DNA of 64,000 nt, taken from contig CAVSTF010000015.1 in NCBI GenBank assembly GCA_963730785.1, positions 558,001 through 622,000 on the forward strand, read 5' to 3'. Shown one piece after another: positions 26,978-36,397 of the stretch. The position numbers and the translations under genes were made by a program. The notes beneath the pieces are model-generated. The model was not told where the DNA came from and made no database searches. It worked only from the letters and a program-made list of their open reading frames with translations. The stretch's first letter is position 1. The number at the start of each line of letters is the position of its first letter. Source of the DNA: Bog-473 sp963730785 (GTDB lineage: Bacteria > Actinomycetota > Acidimicrobiia > Acidimicrobiales > RAAP-2).

Positions 26978-28170
26978 TGAGTCTCCCGTCCGTTACTGCC
27001 CAGATGGTCCGGCACCCGCAACATCACTTGCCATCCGTCGGCCCATGGACCGGCAGTCAACGTCGCGCCCAGGAGCTCGGCGCGTTCTCGCAATCCCTCA
27101 ATCCCATAGCCCCCGCCAGTTTCTGCCAACTCTCCTGAGGCACCGTCACGGTCACCCCCTGAATCGGTCACCGTCAGCACGACTTCGGTGGGTAGAAAGG
27201 CGAGCTCAACTTTGGTTGACGATCCTGGCGCGTGCTTGGCCGCGTTGGTCAAACCTTCTTGAGCAGTCCGCCGCAGGGCCACCACGACCTTGGCCGAAAT
27301 TGCGCGCTGGTCCCCCACTATTTCCAATGCGCTGCCCTCTGCCGCCGCATTGACGAGCTGTCGAAGACCCTCAATAAGTGGCGGCGTGTCGCTACGCAGT
27401 GTGCCGACGGCCTGTCTCGCCTCGTTGAGGCCGCCGACGGCCAGGGCCCGAGCCCGCCCCAATAATTCCATGGCACGCCCCTGGTCCGGGTCATCAGCGC
27501 TGAGGACCGCATCCATGGCGTCGAGCTGGAGCACCAAAGCACCAAGACTGTGGGCCAAAATGTCATGGATCTCCCGGGCCGCGTTGGCCCGCTCGGCGAG
27601 CGCGGCCGCCAAGGCATGCTCCTCACGGGCCCTCTCGGCGTCGGCCAACCGCAGCTCGGCCTCTTCGGCACGGAGCATGTATTGCTTTCGTCCGGCCGCA
27701 GCCAGGTAGCCAACAACAGTCACGGCGCCGACGGTGATGTTGCTCGTCCCTTCGCCGGAGGCCAGCACACTGAGTGCCGTGATCAACACAGCCAACGCAG
27801 TGACCATTCCCCCGGTGCGGAGGTCGAAGTTGGCGCCGGCGCTCAGTCCGACAAACACCATCAGGACAGCCGTGCCAACCGTTGGTTCGTAGCCGGCCAA
27901 AACGCTGCAGCTCACCGCGCTCACAACGACGTAGGGCAGCGCCAACCTTCCGGTGATCCCCAGCGTGATCACAAGCTGGGTGATGGCGGCCACAATGAGA
28001 CTGACCAGAATCACCAAACCCTGGCCCTTCAACGACGCATGGGGGTGACCGACGAAGGCCGTACCGACAATGACGGCCAACGCGACAAGTCGCGCCGCTC
28101 GAGCGGCGCGACTGTCGTAGAGGAACAGGGAGTTGGCCCCCGACTGGTTGCTCACCTGACCGGTGGCCAT
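26974..28170 (-). CDS. Sensor histidine kinase, HisKA_3 type
   Basis: About 398 aa. Some five hydrophobic helices in the first ~170 residues, a coiled linker rich in Glu/Arg/Ala, then the H-box ERANAAREIHDILAHSLGAL with the phospho-His and a GHKL domain (QEGLTNAAKHAPG N-box; GGYGIEGLRERAELLGA G-box). I set the start at ATG 28170, which overlaps the upstream membrane gene by 19 bp. It is third in a four-gene operon with two small membrane proteins that may take part in sensing. Confidence 0.9.
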   Translation of the reverse strand: MATGQVSNQSGANSLFLYDSRAARAARLVALAVIVGTAFVGHPHASLKGQGLVILVSLIVAAITQLVITLGITGRLALPYVVVSAVSCSVLAGYEPTVGTAVLMVFVGLSAGANFDLRTGGMVTALAVLITALSVLASGEGTSNITVGAVTVVGYLAAAGRKQYMLRAEEAELRLADAERAREEHALAAALAERANAAREIHDILAHSLGALVLQLDAMDAVLSADDPDQGRAMELLGRARALAVGGLNEARQAVGTLRSDTPPLIEGLRQLVNAAAEGSALEIVGDQRAISAKVVVALRRTAQEGLTNAAKHAPGSSTKVELAFLPTEVVLTVTDSGGDRDGASGELAETGGGYGIEGLRERAELLGATLTAGPWADGWQVMLRVPDHLGSNGRETQ

Positions 28171-28682
28171 TGGGTGGGCCGATCGGATGGCTGCACGGAC
28201 CCACGGTACTGGCCCGCTGCTGAGTCCCCTGTTGTCAGGGACTCCGACCGTAGCCACACGATGCCAGCCTCACCGAGGAGCGTCAGCCCCAGACTCAGCA
28301 AGATGGAGCTGGTCAATGCGCCCTTGGTGCCTCCGGCGGCGACACCTCCGGCATCGAGCGCCAACTTCAGCAGCAGGTTGACGATGAGCACAACCACCGA
28401 TCCGGCGGTCCACGCCATGAACGGGGCTCCGTTCACCAACGACACCCGATTGAAGCGGCCCCGCAACATGCCGAGGCCGAGCGAGAGCGCGCTTCCGGCC
28501 ACGATGATCCCGATGGCGACGGCGTTGGGCTTGGCGTGCGAGATGTTCTCCAGACCGATGGCCCCGACAACGATCGGGAGGATGAATAGCTTCTTTGGTG
28601 CCGGTACTGCCTCACCCTTCAGGCGCTTGGCCAATATGAAGACGATGACGGCGATTGCGATGGCAATGGAGGTCAAGTTCAT
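28152..28682 (-). CDS. Four-helix membrane protein (DUF1453/CcdC-like)
   Basis: About 176 aa with four hydrophobic helices: residues ~4-20, 30-50, 55-75 and 90-110, and another near 125-145. The layout, with a KRLKGEAVPAPKKLFILPIV basic segment after TM1, resembles CcdC/DUF1453 proteins, but the match is by eye. ATG 28682 is one base downstream of the stop of the preceding gene. The last ~20 residues overlap the kinase start. Function unknown; cotranscription suggests an accessory role for the kinase. Confidence 0.65.
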   Translation of the reverse strand: MNLTSIAIAIAVIVFILAKRLKGEAVPAPKKLFILPIVVGAIGLENISHAKPNAVAIGIIVAGSALSLGLGMLRGRFNRVSLVNGAPFMAWTAGSVVVLIVNLLLKLALDAGGVAAGGTKGALTSSILLSLGLTLLGEAGIVWLRSESLTTGDSAAGQYRGSVQPSDRPTQWPPVR

Positions 28683-28683
28683 C

Positions 28684-29205
28684 TCAGACCGCCAGCTCGT
28701 GAGTGGACTGGCGGCGAACCTGGTTGCGTCCAACGGCCAGGCGGAGGCTGCGAGCGACGGACATGGCGATGGCCATGAAGATCAGCGCATCGGTCAGCGC
28801 ATCGAGTGAGATCCCGTTGGTGACCATCCAATGGGTGAGCTGCGCGGTGTACCAGTGGTTGGCACCGTAGGTGAAGAGGAGGCGAGCCCCAATAACGAGG
28901 ACCCAGAGGGCGGCATAGCCAGCACCGGCGGTACTGACGCACTTCTGCGAAAGGTCGTCGAAGCTGACCTTCATGAGGCCGGCGGCTGCCACCACTCCGA
29001 GAAGCACACCTAAACCGGTCAAGACGATCTCGAGGATTTCTCCGTTGCCAGCGGTGGCCGGGTGGACGATGAAGAGTGGGATGAGGCCGGCGGCGAGGAA
29101 CACCGGGCGGAGGATGCGGAAGGTGCTGACCTTCCGCCGTCCGAGGTCTGCTTCGAGCACCGCGAAGAGCACTGCGAGATTCACGATGAGGACGTCGGTT
29201 GGCAT
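28684..29205 (-). CDS. Small integral membrane protein
   Basis: About 173 aa with five hydrophobic segments (DVLIVNLAVLFAVL, ILRPVFLAAGLIPLFIV, ILEIVLTGLGVLLGVVAAAG, YAALWVLVIGARLLFTYG, ALTDALIFMAIAMSVARSL). AAAGGTGG precedes ATG 29205. It is the first gene of the operon ending in the second two-component system. It is not homologous by eye to its neighbour, though both look like cation- or lipid-associated membrane proteins. Function unknown. Confidence 0.65.
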   Translation of the reverse strand: MPTDVLIVNLAVLFAVLEADLGRRKVSTFRILRPVFLAAGLIPLFIVHPATAGNGEILEIVLTGLGVLLGVVAAAGLMKVSFDDLSQKCVSTAGAGYAALWVLVIGARLLFTYGANHWYTAQLTHWMVTNGISLDALTDALIFMAIAMSVARSLRLAVGRNQVRRQSTHELAV

Positions 29206-29542
29206 GGCAACCACCTTTCATTTGGGGACACCTCTACCGTCACATTTCGGGCCTCAGGACGAATCGGCCCGTGGGTGGCTCCGGGGGTGGAAGTGGTGTC
29301 TCCCAACCTCCACCCAGAGGTGGAGAGGGTGGGTTTGGCCCGGTGATGGAACCCCCGTTGGTTCCGTCGACAGGCTCACAACATCATCGCGTTGGAGTAG
29401 TGACTGATCGTCAGTGTCGGAGGGCAACGGGGCGTCGCCAATCAGTTAACGATCCCCAACGCAAGCAGACAGCAGTCAGTTTCCTTCCGATCCACCCGGG
29501 TGGAACTCGTCCATCACGACCACTAAGGCTGAGGAGATCTCA
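29206..29542. other. Intergenic region with a short hairpin
   Basis: 337 bp between divergent genes. CTCCACC at 29308-29314 and GGTGGAG at 29319-29325 form a 7-bp stem with a 4-base loop, in a GGGTGG-rich stretch. It has no following T-run, so it is more likely a regulator site for the two-component operon than a terminator. ACTGA-TCG-TCAGT near 29402-29414 is a smaller repeat. No gene was seen. Confidence 0.4.
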
Positions 29543-29869
29543 ATGCCCAAGTTCCTGACCATTGGCTACGGCGACGAAGACGGCTACGTGGCGACTGATC
29601 CCTCGCTTCGGGACCAGGCGCATAGGCATGATGCATGGCTGCTGACGCAGGGCGCCGTCATCGGAAGAGCGGGTGCATCAGTTCAGGTGCGCAACACGGA
29701 CGGGCAGGGCGTACAGACCCTGGACGGTCCGTTCCTGCGCGCTGCACTGCCCATTGCCGGTTTTGCCCTAATTGAAGCCGAAGATCTGGATGCTGCGATT
29801 GCCCAGGTAGCAGGTACCCCCTGCGCCATCGCACACGGTGTGGTCGAGGTGTGGCCGCTCATCGAATGA
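29543..29869 (+). CDS. YCII/DGPF-domain protein
   Basis: 108-aa protein of the YCII-related family. The diagnostic DGPF is present at residues ~60-63 (QTLDGPFLRAALPIAGFALIEA), followed by DLDAAIAQVAGTPCA and a VEVWPL end. Such proteins are dimers with an alpha/beta ferredoxin-like fold; relatives occur with ECF sigma factors, but none is seen here. Function unknown. ATG follows GAGGAG. Confidence 0.88.
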   Translation: MPKFLTIGYGDEDGYVATDPSLRDQAHRHDAWLLTQGAVIGRAGASVQVRNTDGQGVQTLDGPFLRAALPIAGFALIEAEDLDAAIAQVAGTPCAIAHGVVEVWPLIE

Positions 29870-29919
29870 ATAAGTGGCTCTATCACGGCGACCTCGACCG
29901 CAGGACCTAACGTCTGCCT

Positions 29920-30816
29920 ATGAGCGGCGTGTTGGAACTTCAGGGTTTAGTCCGGCACTTCGGCTCGCTCACCGCTCTCGACGGACTTACCTTCTCCGCT
30001 TCTTCCGGCCAAGTCATCGGATTCCTTGGTCCAAATGGTGCTGGCAAGACCACCACCATGCGGGCGATCTTCGGCTTGACCGACCTCGAGTCCGGCTCAG
30101 TGCGGTGGAATGGCGCCCCCGTTGACCAAGCAGCGCGTCGACGATTCGGGTACATGCCCGAGGAGCGGGGTCTGTACCCCGGCATGTTGATTGGTCAACA
30201 ACTCGAGTATCTCGGCCGGCTACACGGGATGGGTCACGACGACGCCGCGAGTGCGACTTCCATGTGGCTGGATCGACTGGGGTTAGCCGACCGCGCCGGC
30301 AACAAGGTCGAATCACTTTCACACGGAAATCAGCAGAGGGTGCAGCTGGCTGCCGCCCTGTTGCACAGTCCGGAACTTCTCATACTGGACGAGCCTCTGG
30401 CCGGTCTTGATCCCATCGGGATCGACACCATCGGGGCCATCCTGGTCGAACAAGCTCATGCCGGGTGTTGCGTGTTGTTCAGCAGTCACCAGCTCGATCA
30501 AGTTGAGGACCTCTGCGAATGGGTCACCATCATTGACCACGGGCACGTCGTGGCCAACGGCACGGTGGACGAACTGGCATCTGGGGGGGCCCGTCGACTG
30601 GTTGTCCGCGTGGAAGGTGATCGGGATGGAGATTGGGCGCGCGCCCTTCCAGGCGTCACCTTCTCCCAGGTTGAAGGCGGAGAAATCAGACTGGTACTGG
30701 ATACGTCGGTCGACAGTGACATCGTGCTCCGGGCCGCCATGGCGGCCGGTCGAGTCACCGAATTCACGTTTGCCCGGAGGAAGATCTCTGAAGTGTTTCG
30801 AGAGGCCCTGGCATGA
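29920..30816 (+). CDS. ABC exporter ATPase (NatA-like)
   Basis: 298-aa ATPase. Walker A GPNGAGKTTTMRA, signature LSHGNQQRVQLAAALL, Walker B LLILDEPLAGLDPIG, H-loop FSSHQLDQVEDLCEWV. The C-terminal domain after VDELASGGARR and the KISEVFREAL end are typical of DUF4162-containing NatA/YhaQ proteins. ATGA overlap with the permease at 30813-30816. The pair probably exports a peptide, drug or Na+. Confidence 0.92.
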   Translation: MSGVLELQGLVRHFGSLTALDGLTFSASSGQVIGFLGPNGAGKTTTMRAIFGLTDLESGSVRWNGAPVDQAARRRFGYMPEERGLYPGMLIGQQLEYLGRLHGMGHDDAASATSMWLDRLGLADRAGNKVESLSHGNQQRVQLAAALLHSPELLILDEPLAGLDPIGIDTIGAILVEQAHAGCCVLFSSHQLDQVEDLCEWVTIIDHGHVVANGTVDELASGGARRLVVRVEGDRDGDWARALPGVTFSQVEGGEIRLVLDTSVDSDIVLRAAMAAGRVTEFTFARRKISEVFREALA

Positions 30817-32174
30817 AATCCCTCATCATTGTGGCCATAGCCGCCGTGATATTGGCGGTGCGAATCACCATGAGGCTGCGTCGACGCAACCGCGATCACG
30901 CCGCTGAAGCAGGGGCACCGCCTTCGGTTGGCCATGGATTCGGTGCGGCCGGCATCACCAGTGATATCGGTCTCGTCGCCGCCCGCGAAATCAAGGAGAG
31001 GATGCGGGGACGGATCTTCCGAGTGGGGACCCTCATCATGTTGGCTGTCGTTGCCGGCGCCATCTTGATTCCCAAATTGACCAGCAGCAACAACTCCAAC
31101 GGATCGCAAAGTGCCAAAGTCGGGGTGGTCGGATCGTTGTCCCCAGCTCTTCGATCAGCCATGAGTGCGGCCGGTCAAAGCGTCGAGATCAACGTGCGAT
31201 TCGTCGCCGAACCCAATCGGAAATCCGTCGATCGGCTGATCCGAAGTGGTCATCTCGACCTCGCCATCGTCAACAGCCGCGACCTTCTGGTGAGTGATCC
31301 AAGTGGCTCATCGAATGGAGACCAGGTCGCTGAGGCCGCTGCGGTGGACCTTGGCGTTACCAAGGTATTCGAGTCTGCTGGGCTGACCCCCGGTCAAATC
31401 GCCGACATCGATCACGCCAAGAACCTGCCGGTAGTCAACGTGGGGACCAGCCCGTCCAAGGGCGGGACGAAAGGCACGTCGGTGTTCGGCATCATCTTTA
31501 CGTTTCTGATGCTGACGCAGTACAACACCTGGATCCTCCTTGGCGTCATGGAAGAGAAGTCCAGCCGCGTGGTCGAAGTACTGCTGGGTGCATTGCGGCC
31601 CATTCAGCTGCTGGCCGGAAAGGTCCTCGGCATCGGCACCGTGGCGCTCGCTCAAGCATCGGCCGTCGTGATCGTGGCCCTCGTACTCGGAGAGTCGGTC
31701 GGATCAGACTTTCTCCAAGGGACCGGTGCGCTCTCCGTCGCCAGCACCGTGGTCTGGCTGGTGCTCGGCTATTCCTTCTACTGCTGGGTCTATGCGGCCG
31801 CAGGTTCAATGGCCGAACGTCAAGATCAGGTCCAGAGCCTGGCCTTCCCGCTGACCATTCCGATCATGATCGGCTACATCTTTTCCCTCATAACGGCCAG
31901 CACGGGCGATCCTTCCCTGCTCTTCAAGGTCCTGGCCTACATACCTTTGACCGCTCCGTTCGCCATGCCGACCATGGTCGGGTTGGGCGACGTCGCCTGG
32001 TGGCAATTCGTCGCATCGGCATTGATCAGCATTGTGGCCACCTACGGCGTGGCCAAGGTGGCGGCCTCTATCTACAGCAGATCCATCTTGCGCACTGGCC
32101 GCCGGGTCACCTACCGGGAGGCTCTTTCGAATTTCCGGAGCTTGACCATCGTCTGCATAGGGGCAGCTCGGTAA
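30813..32174 (+). CDS. ABC exporter permease (NatB/YhaP-like)
   Basis: 453-aa ABC-2 permease. It starts with a short TM (SLIIVAIAAVILAVRITMRL) and a cytoplasmic stretch with GLVAAREIKERMRGRIFRVG; a ~150-residue extracellular domain follows TM2, then six helices including WILLGVMEEKSSRVVEVLLGALRPIQLLAGKVLG, the signature of the NatB group. Cotranscribed with the preceding ATPase. Confidence 0.9.
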   Translation: MKSLIIVAIAAVILAVRITMRLRRRNRDHAAEAGAPPSVGHGFGAAGITSDIGLVAAREIKERMRGRIFRVGTLIMLAVVAGAILIPKLTSSNNSNGSQSAKVGVVGSLSPALRSAMSAAGQSVEINVRFVAEPNRKSVDRLIRSGHLDLAIVNSRDLLVSDPSGSSNGDQVAEAAAVDLGVTKVFESAGLTPGQIADIDHAKNLPVVNVGTSPSKGGTKGTSVFGIIFTFLMLTQYNTWILLGVMEEKSSRVVEVLLGALRPIQLLAGKVLGIGTVALAQASAVVIVALVLGESVGSDFLQGTGALSVASTVVWLVLGYSFYCWVYAAAGSMAERQDQVQSLAFPLTIPIMIGYIFSLITASTGDPSLLFKVLAYIPLTAPFAMPTMVGLGDVAWWQFVASALISIVATYGVAKVAASIYSRSILRTGRRVTYREALSNFRSLTIVCIGAAR

Positions 32175-32205
32175 CATCGGCGCCAGCAAACCAAGGGGAC
32201 GACAC

Positions 32206-33084
32206 ATGAGCACGGCAGTGGTCACTGGCGCCAGGGGCGTCGGATACGAAGTGGGGCGAGGCCTCGCTCATGCCGGTGTCAAGGTCATTTTCGGTGTACG
32301 AAATCCCGTAGTGGGCGACGCGGCAGCTCAGACCATTCGCAATGAGGACAAGGACGCCGACGTCACCACTGAGGTAGTTGACCTGGCCGATCTGAAATCT
32401 GTCGCAGAATTCGGCCGACGCATGCGGGACCGACACGATCAAATTGAGGTCGTGGTTAACAATGCCGGCGTCGTGATGCCGCTGCAAAGAGAGGTCACGG
32501 CGGACGGTTCCGAGCTGCACTTCGGCACCAATCACCTCGGCCATTTCGCGTTGGCCTCGACCTTGCTGCCACTACTTCGGGCCGCCGATTCCTCGCGTGT
32601 CGTGGTGGTGGGCAGTCTGGCCCATCGCCGGGCGGAGATCGACTTTGATGACCTGCAATCAGAGCGGTCATACCGCCGGATAAAGGCCTACGGACAGTCC
32701 AAACTGGCCTGTCTGCTCTTCATGACTGAGCTGCAGCGTCGCAGCGATGCCGGCGGCTGGGGCGTCATGGCTGCCGGGGCACATCCTGGATTTGCCCGCA
32801 CCGAGGCCATCACGCGTCCAGACGACGGTGCGGCCAAACGGGCCATGTCCAAAGCTTTGTCGGGATTCATTCCGACGGCCGAGAACGCCGCCCGTTCCAT
32901 CATTTATGCCGCAACGTCGCCCGACGTTACGCCGGCGGGCTACTACGGGCCCTCAGGTCCCGGAGAGATCAGTGGCCGGCCTGGTCCGGCCAAACTCGCC
33001 AAACTTGCTCAAGACCCGGCGATAGCGACCAGGCTGTGGGAAGTCTCCGAGTCGTTGACGGGCGCCGCGTTCGGCCACTTCTGA
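32206..33084 (+). CDS. Short-chain dehydrogenase/reductase (retinol/protochlorophyllide reductase-like)
   Basis: 292-aa SDR. Cofactor site VVTGARGVGYEVGRGLAHAG (TGxxxGxG variant), NNAGV at ~85, catalytic Ser in VVVVGSLAHR and Y-x-x-x-K as YGQSKLACLL. The C-terminal region GYYGPSGPGEISGRPGPAK is characteristic of the SDR subgroup with RDH-like enzymes. AAGGGGA precedes ATG. It stands between the NatAB-like operon and the aromatic operon on the opposite strand; substrate unknown. Confidence 0.88.
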   Translation: MSTAVVTGARGVGYEVGRGLAHAGVKVIFGVRNPVVGDAAAQTIRNEDKDADVTTEVVDLADLKSVAEFGRRMRDRHDQIEVVVNNAGVVMPLQREVTADGSELHFGTNHLGHFALASTLLPLLRAADSSRVVVVGSLAHRRAEIDFDDLQSERSYRRIKAYGQSKLACLLFMTELQRRSDAGGWGVMAAGAHPGFARTEAITRPDDGAAKRAMSKALSGFIPTAENAARSIIYAATSPDVTPAGYYGPSGPGEISGRPGPAKLAKLAQDPAIATRLWEVSESLTGAAFGHF

Positions 33085-33110
33085 CACTGGGTTTTATTGT
33101 GGCCCTGGCG

Positions 33111-33947
33111 TTACGTGGTGACGGCCACGCAGCTGTTGCGAATGGTACCGATGCCCCCAATCCAACTCTCCAGAACTTGGCCCGGCTGTAGCGACCGAGG
33201 AGGCTTACGAGCCATCCCTACCCCAGCCGGGGTACCGGTGAAGATCACGTCACCGGGGAAGAGCGGCAGCACCGATGAGAGCTCGGCCACCAATTGCGGG
33301 ACAGAGAAAATGAGATCGCTGGTGCGGGCATCTTGGACCGTCTCGCCATCGACCGAGCATCCGAGCTGCAGGTCATCCGGATTCGGGACCTCGTCAGGGG
33401 TGACCAACCAGGGACCCATCGGACCGTAACCGCGTCGGGATTTTCCCAATGAGAACTGCATCCCTGCCGCGAACTGGAGATGACGATCGCTCACGTCTTG
33501 TCCCACGGTTAATCCAGCGACGTAGCGCCAGGCATCAGCTTCAGCGACTCGGTCGGCCCGGATGCCAATGACGGCCACGAGCTCCACTTCCCAGTCGACG
33601 CTGGCGCCAATGATTTCGATGTCATCGAATGGCCCACTCAAGGAACCCGGAAATTTGGTGAAGGTCGCCGGCACCTCCGGAATGGTCATACCTGACTCCT
33701 CGGCGTGACTGCGGTAGTTGAGGCCGATGGCAAATACCTGTCGTGGTCGGGGCACCGGGCATCGAAGTTCAGCCCCAAGCGGACCGGTGCTCTTAGTCAC
33801 GCCAGATGCCCACGCCACGAACTCGGTCCACTGGTCATACGCCGACATCGGATCGGGACCGAACTGTTGTTTGCTGGCCGTGGCGACGTCGACGACACCG
33901 TCATTGACGACTAACACCAGGCGATCATTGAGGTTGGCAATCTTCAT
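33111..33947 (-). CDS. Fumarylacetoacetate hydrolase family protein
   Basis: 278-aa protein with the FAH C-terminal fold: RQVFAIGLNYRSHAEESG, PATFTKFPGSLSGPFDDIEI, the metal-ligand region VDWEVELVAVIG (E-x-E) and a D in GLTVGQDVSDRHLQ; GDVIFTGTPAGVGMARKPP is near the end. In meta-cleavage operons such proteins serve as hydratases, decarboxylases or C-C hydrolases of 2-hydroxydienoates. It is the last gene of a five-gene operon and overlaps the hydroxylase by ATGA. The precise step is not readable. Confidence 0.88.
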   Translation of the reverse strand: MKIANLNDRLVLVVNDGVVDVATASKQQFGPDPMSAYDQWTEFVAWASGVTKSTGPLGAELRCPVPRPRQVFAIGLNYRSHAEESGMTIPEVPATFTKFPGSLSGPFDDIEIIGASVDWEVELVAVIGIRADRVAEADAWRYVAGLTVGQDVSDRHLQFAAGMQFSLGKSRRGYGPMGPWLVTPDEVPNPDDLQLGCSVDGETVQDARTSDLIFSVPQLVAELSSVLPLFPGDVIFTGTPAGVGMARKPPRSLQPGQVLESWIGGIGTIRNSCVAVTT

Positions 33948-35494
33948 TCGGGTCTCCGTGGTTGATCAGAAGATATGGGTCGCAGCTGGTTTCGAAGTTC
34001 AGACAGGAGCGCAATGGCGCCTTCGCGGTTCGTCGCCGTGCCGAAAAGTTGAAAGTCAGGTCGTTGGAGCGCCCAACAAATGTCGTGCCTACCAAACCAG
34101 TTGATCAGGTCGACCGACGCGTCGGTGACGCTGACCACCGCACCGCCGATGGACTTGAACCATGCATCAAGCTCCGAATCGATACTTTCAAACTCGGATG
34201 CAACGGTGATCAGCCTCCATCCCACACCGTGCACATCGTCGAACCAACGTCCCTCGACTGCGCCTTGGGGGCAAGGCTCGCCGGCCAGCGTCGTACCGGC
34301 AGCGATGAGGCCGCTGGCAATCCCGGGGAGTCCAGGTACTTCGCTGATACCACCGTCATACCCTGCAGCCATGGCCTCGTCACGCGCCGCCGCTTCGGCC
34401 GGATCCGGCACGCAGATCACCTTGCCGAGGTCCATTGAGAAGTCGATGGCCGCATTGGCGCTCGGTCGGCGCTCCTCGTCGTAGGTCGCGAGGATTTCGT
34501 GTCCGGCCAATCCCTCAAGAACCAGATCCAATTTCCAGGCCAGGTTCGCCGCATCCCGGATACCCGCACACATGCCCTGACCGGCGAACGGTGGCATCTG
34601 GTGGGCGGCGTCACCGGCCAGAAATACCCGACCAACTTGCCACTGCTCCGCCGCCCGCGCTTGGAATGTGTAGACAGCATGGCGTTCGAGGGTCGCGTTC
34701 TCAGGGTGCACGTCCCACGGCACCAAGAGTTCCCATGCCCTCGATTCCTGGTTCAGTTCTTCAATCGGTTCACCGGGCAGTCGCATGAACTCCCAACGCC
34801 GACGGCCGGGGCCGCCGGACACCGCAGTGGTCGGTCGAACCGGGTCGCACACCTGAAGGTTGATCGGATCAAAGACCCGGGACTCATTGAGCACTACATC
34901 GACTATGAGCCAGTCATAGAAGAAACCCCGGTCATTGGAGCCGACGCCCAGTTGGGTCCGTATGTCCGAATTGGCACCGTCGCAACCAACCACATAACGA
35001 GCCTGCATCGATTGGGGTGATCCGCTCTCTTCGCCCACGGGTACGAAGTCAATCGTCACGGATGCATCAGCCTGCGCGACCTCAATGACCCGAGCGCCTC
35101 GTAGACACTGGAGGGTAGGTAGCGCCTCGCACCTACGACGCAAGAGTGCCTCTAAGTCGGGTTGGGAAAACATGGATGAAAAGGGCCAGCCCGACAGTCC
35201 GGTACCGATACGCCCAAAGCGCATGAGCGTCGTGCCGGTCCCATTGCGCCATTCGTACACCTCGGCTGGCTCGGAAATCTCACGTAGCTCATCGCCAATG
35301 CCGCACGATTGGAGCAACCGACCCACCTCATGATCGAAGTGCACCGCCCGAGGTAGCGCATATGGATTCGGCCGCTGTTCCAGGACCGTGACCGATCGGC
35401 CCCGTTGGGCCAATTGGATCGCCAAAACGAGACCGACCGGGCCGGCACCCACGATGGCGACATCGACGGCGTCAGTCCCAACTGGCGTACTCAC
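33944..35494 (-). CDS. FAD-dependent aromatic hydroxylase, MhpA-like
   Basis: 516-aa class A flavoprotein monooxygenase that would hydroxylate a phenolic ring with NAD(P)H and O2. N-terminal FAD site VAIVGAGPVGLVLAIQLAQRG, the DG-like segment YVVGCDGANSDIRTQLG and the second FAD motif VFLAGDAAHQMPPFAGQGMCAG with DAANLAWKL. C-terminal ~120 residues form the thioredoxin-like domain of the MhpA/PhhA group. It sits between the ring-cleavage dioxygenase and the FAH gene, both by ATGA overlaps, so it likely produces the catechol that the dioxygenase cleaves. Confidence 0.9.
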   Translation of the reverse strand: MSTPVGTDAVDVAIVGAGPVGLVLAIQLAQRGRSVTVLEQRPNPYALPRAVHFDHEVGRLLQSCGIGDELREISEPAEVYEWRNGTGTTLMRFGRIGTGLSGWPFSSMFSQPDLEALLRRRCEALPTLQCLRGARVIEVAQADASVTIDFVPVGEESGSPQSMQARYVVGCDGANSDIRTQLGVGSNDRGFFYDWLIVDVVLNESRVFDPINLQVCDPVRPTTAVSGGPGRRRWEFMRLPGEPIEELNQESRAWELLVPWDVHPENATLERHAVYTFQARAAEQWQVGRVFLAGDAAHQMPPFAGQGMCAGIRDAANLAWKLDLVLEGLAGHEILATYDEERRPSANAAIDFSMDLGKVICVPDPAEAAARDEAMAAGYDGGISEVPGLPGIASGLIAAGTTLAGEPCPQGAVEGRWFDDVHGVGWRLITVASEFESIDSELDAWFKSIGGAVVSVTDASVDLINWFGRHDICWALQRPDFQLFGTATNREGAIALLSELRNQLRPISSDQPRRPE

Positions 35495-36378
35495 GCCTGA
35501 CGCAGCGGCTGGTGACCCCAGGCGCTAATGGCGTCGTAGCGCCGATTGTCGTTCCAATCGTCGGTAATGACGCGGGCGCCATGACCAACTTCCACTTGGA
35601 ATCCGGCCGGGGTCTGCAGGTAGAAGCTGAACATGCCGTCGTTGTCGTGACGGCCGAGCCCATTGGGGATTCCGAGACCAGAGGCCCAAAGGCGGTCGAA
35701 GGCGGCGCCGACATCATCGCGGGTATTGGTCTCAAACATGACGTGGTGCAGCACTTGAGGCAGCTCGAACGGGGCGCGTGCCAAGGCCACGGTGTGATGA
35801 CGCTCATTGCAATGGAAAAAGCGCACCTCAAGATTGATCCCGGGCGCAATCTCCATTTCGAGCCAGTCCGACTGCTCCAATCCCAACCCATCGGTCAAGA
35901 AGGCCACCGACTCGTCGAAGGCGATCGTCGCCAGGACAACGTGACCGAAACCCACGTCTCGGGTGAGGAAGGCCCCTGGGACCAACTCGGACGAGAATGG
36001 CGTGTCGGCGGATGCGAGTCCGAGGACCACTTCAACATCGACACCAAATGGGGTTGTGGTCCGCGCCAACCGGCCGACTCGACGGTGTTCGGCCCCGTTG
36101 ACGTCTTCAATCACCCCGTAGCCAGCGGCGTCAAGATGCTCCAGGGTGCGGTCGAACGCCTCGGCGTCGACGGCCTCGAACCCAACCGCCACTGCGTCAT
36201 TTTTCGATCCAGTCTCCACAATGAGTCGATGCACCCGATCATCGTTCCGCCACGAAATCACACCAGGAGCCGCCGGATCGCCCGGCATGAGGCCAACGAC
36301 GTCTGCGAACACCGGAGTCAGGCTCTCGGGTTCTGGTACTTCCAGCACGAGGTAACCCAGTTCAAGGTGATGGTTCAT
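35491..36378 (-). CDS. Extradiol ring-cleavage dioxygenase, two-domain VOC (BphC-like)
   Basis: 295-aa type I extradiol dioxygenase. The second VOC domain carries the Fe(II) ligands: His146 (DVGFGHVVLA), His211 or 212 (VLHHVMFE) and Glu263 (FQVEVGHG), very close to BphC numbering. Second-shell His195, His244 and Tyr253 also line up. Substrate is a catechol, opened next to the diol to a yellow meta product. ATG 36378 begins the conserved domain; an extension to 36456 is not supported. It is in the middle of the aromatic operon. Confidence 0.9.
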   Translation of the reverse strand: MNHHLELGYLVLEVPEPESLTPVFADVVGLMPGDPAAPGVISWRNDDRVHRLIVETGSKNDAVAVGFEAVDAEAFDRTLEHLDAAGYGVIEDVNGAEHRRVGRLARTTTPFGVDVEVVLGLASADTPFSSELVPGAFLTRDVGFGHVVLATIAFDESVAFLTDGLGLEQSDWLEMEIAPGINLEVRFFHCNERHHTVALARAPFELPQVLHHVMFETNTRDDVGAAFDRLWASGLGIPNGLGRHDNDGMFSFYLQTPAGFQVEVGHGARVITDDWNDNRRYDAISAWGHQPLRQA

Positions 36379-36397
36379 GTGTCTTCCTGTCGTCTGG

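Noticed and set aside
29308..29325. Hairpin read as a rho-independent terminator
   Set aside because: No T-run follows on either strand and both flanking genes are transcribed away from it.
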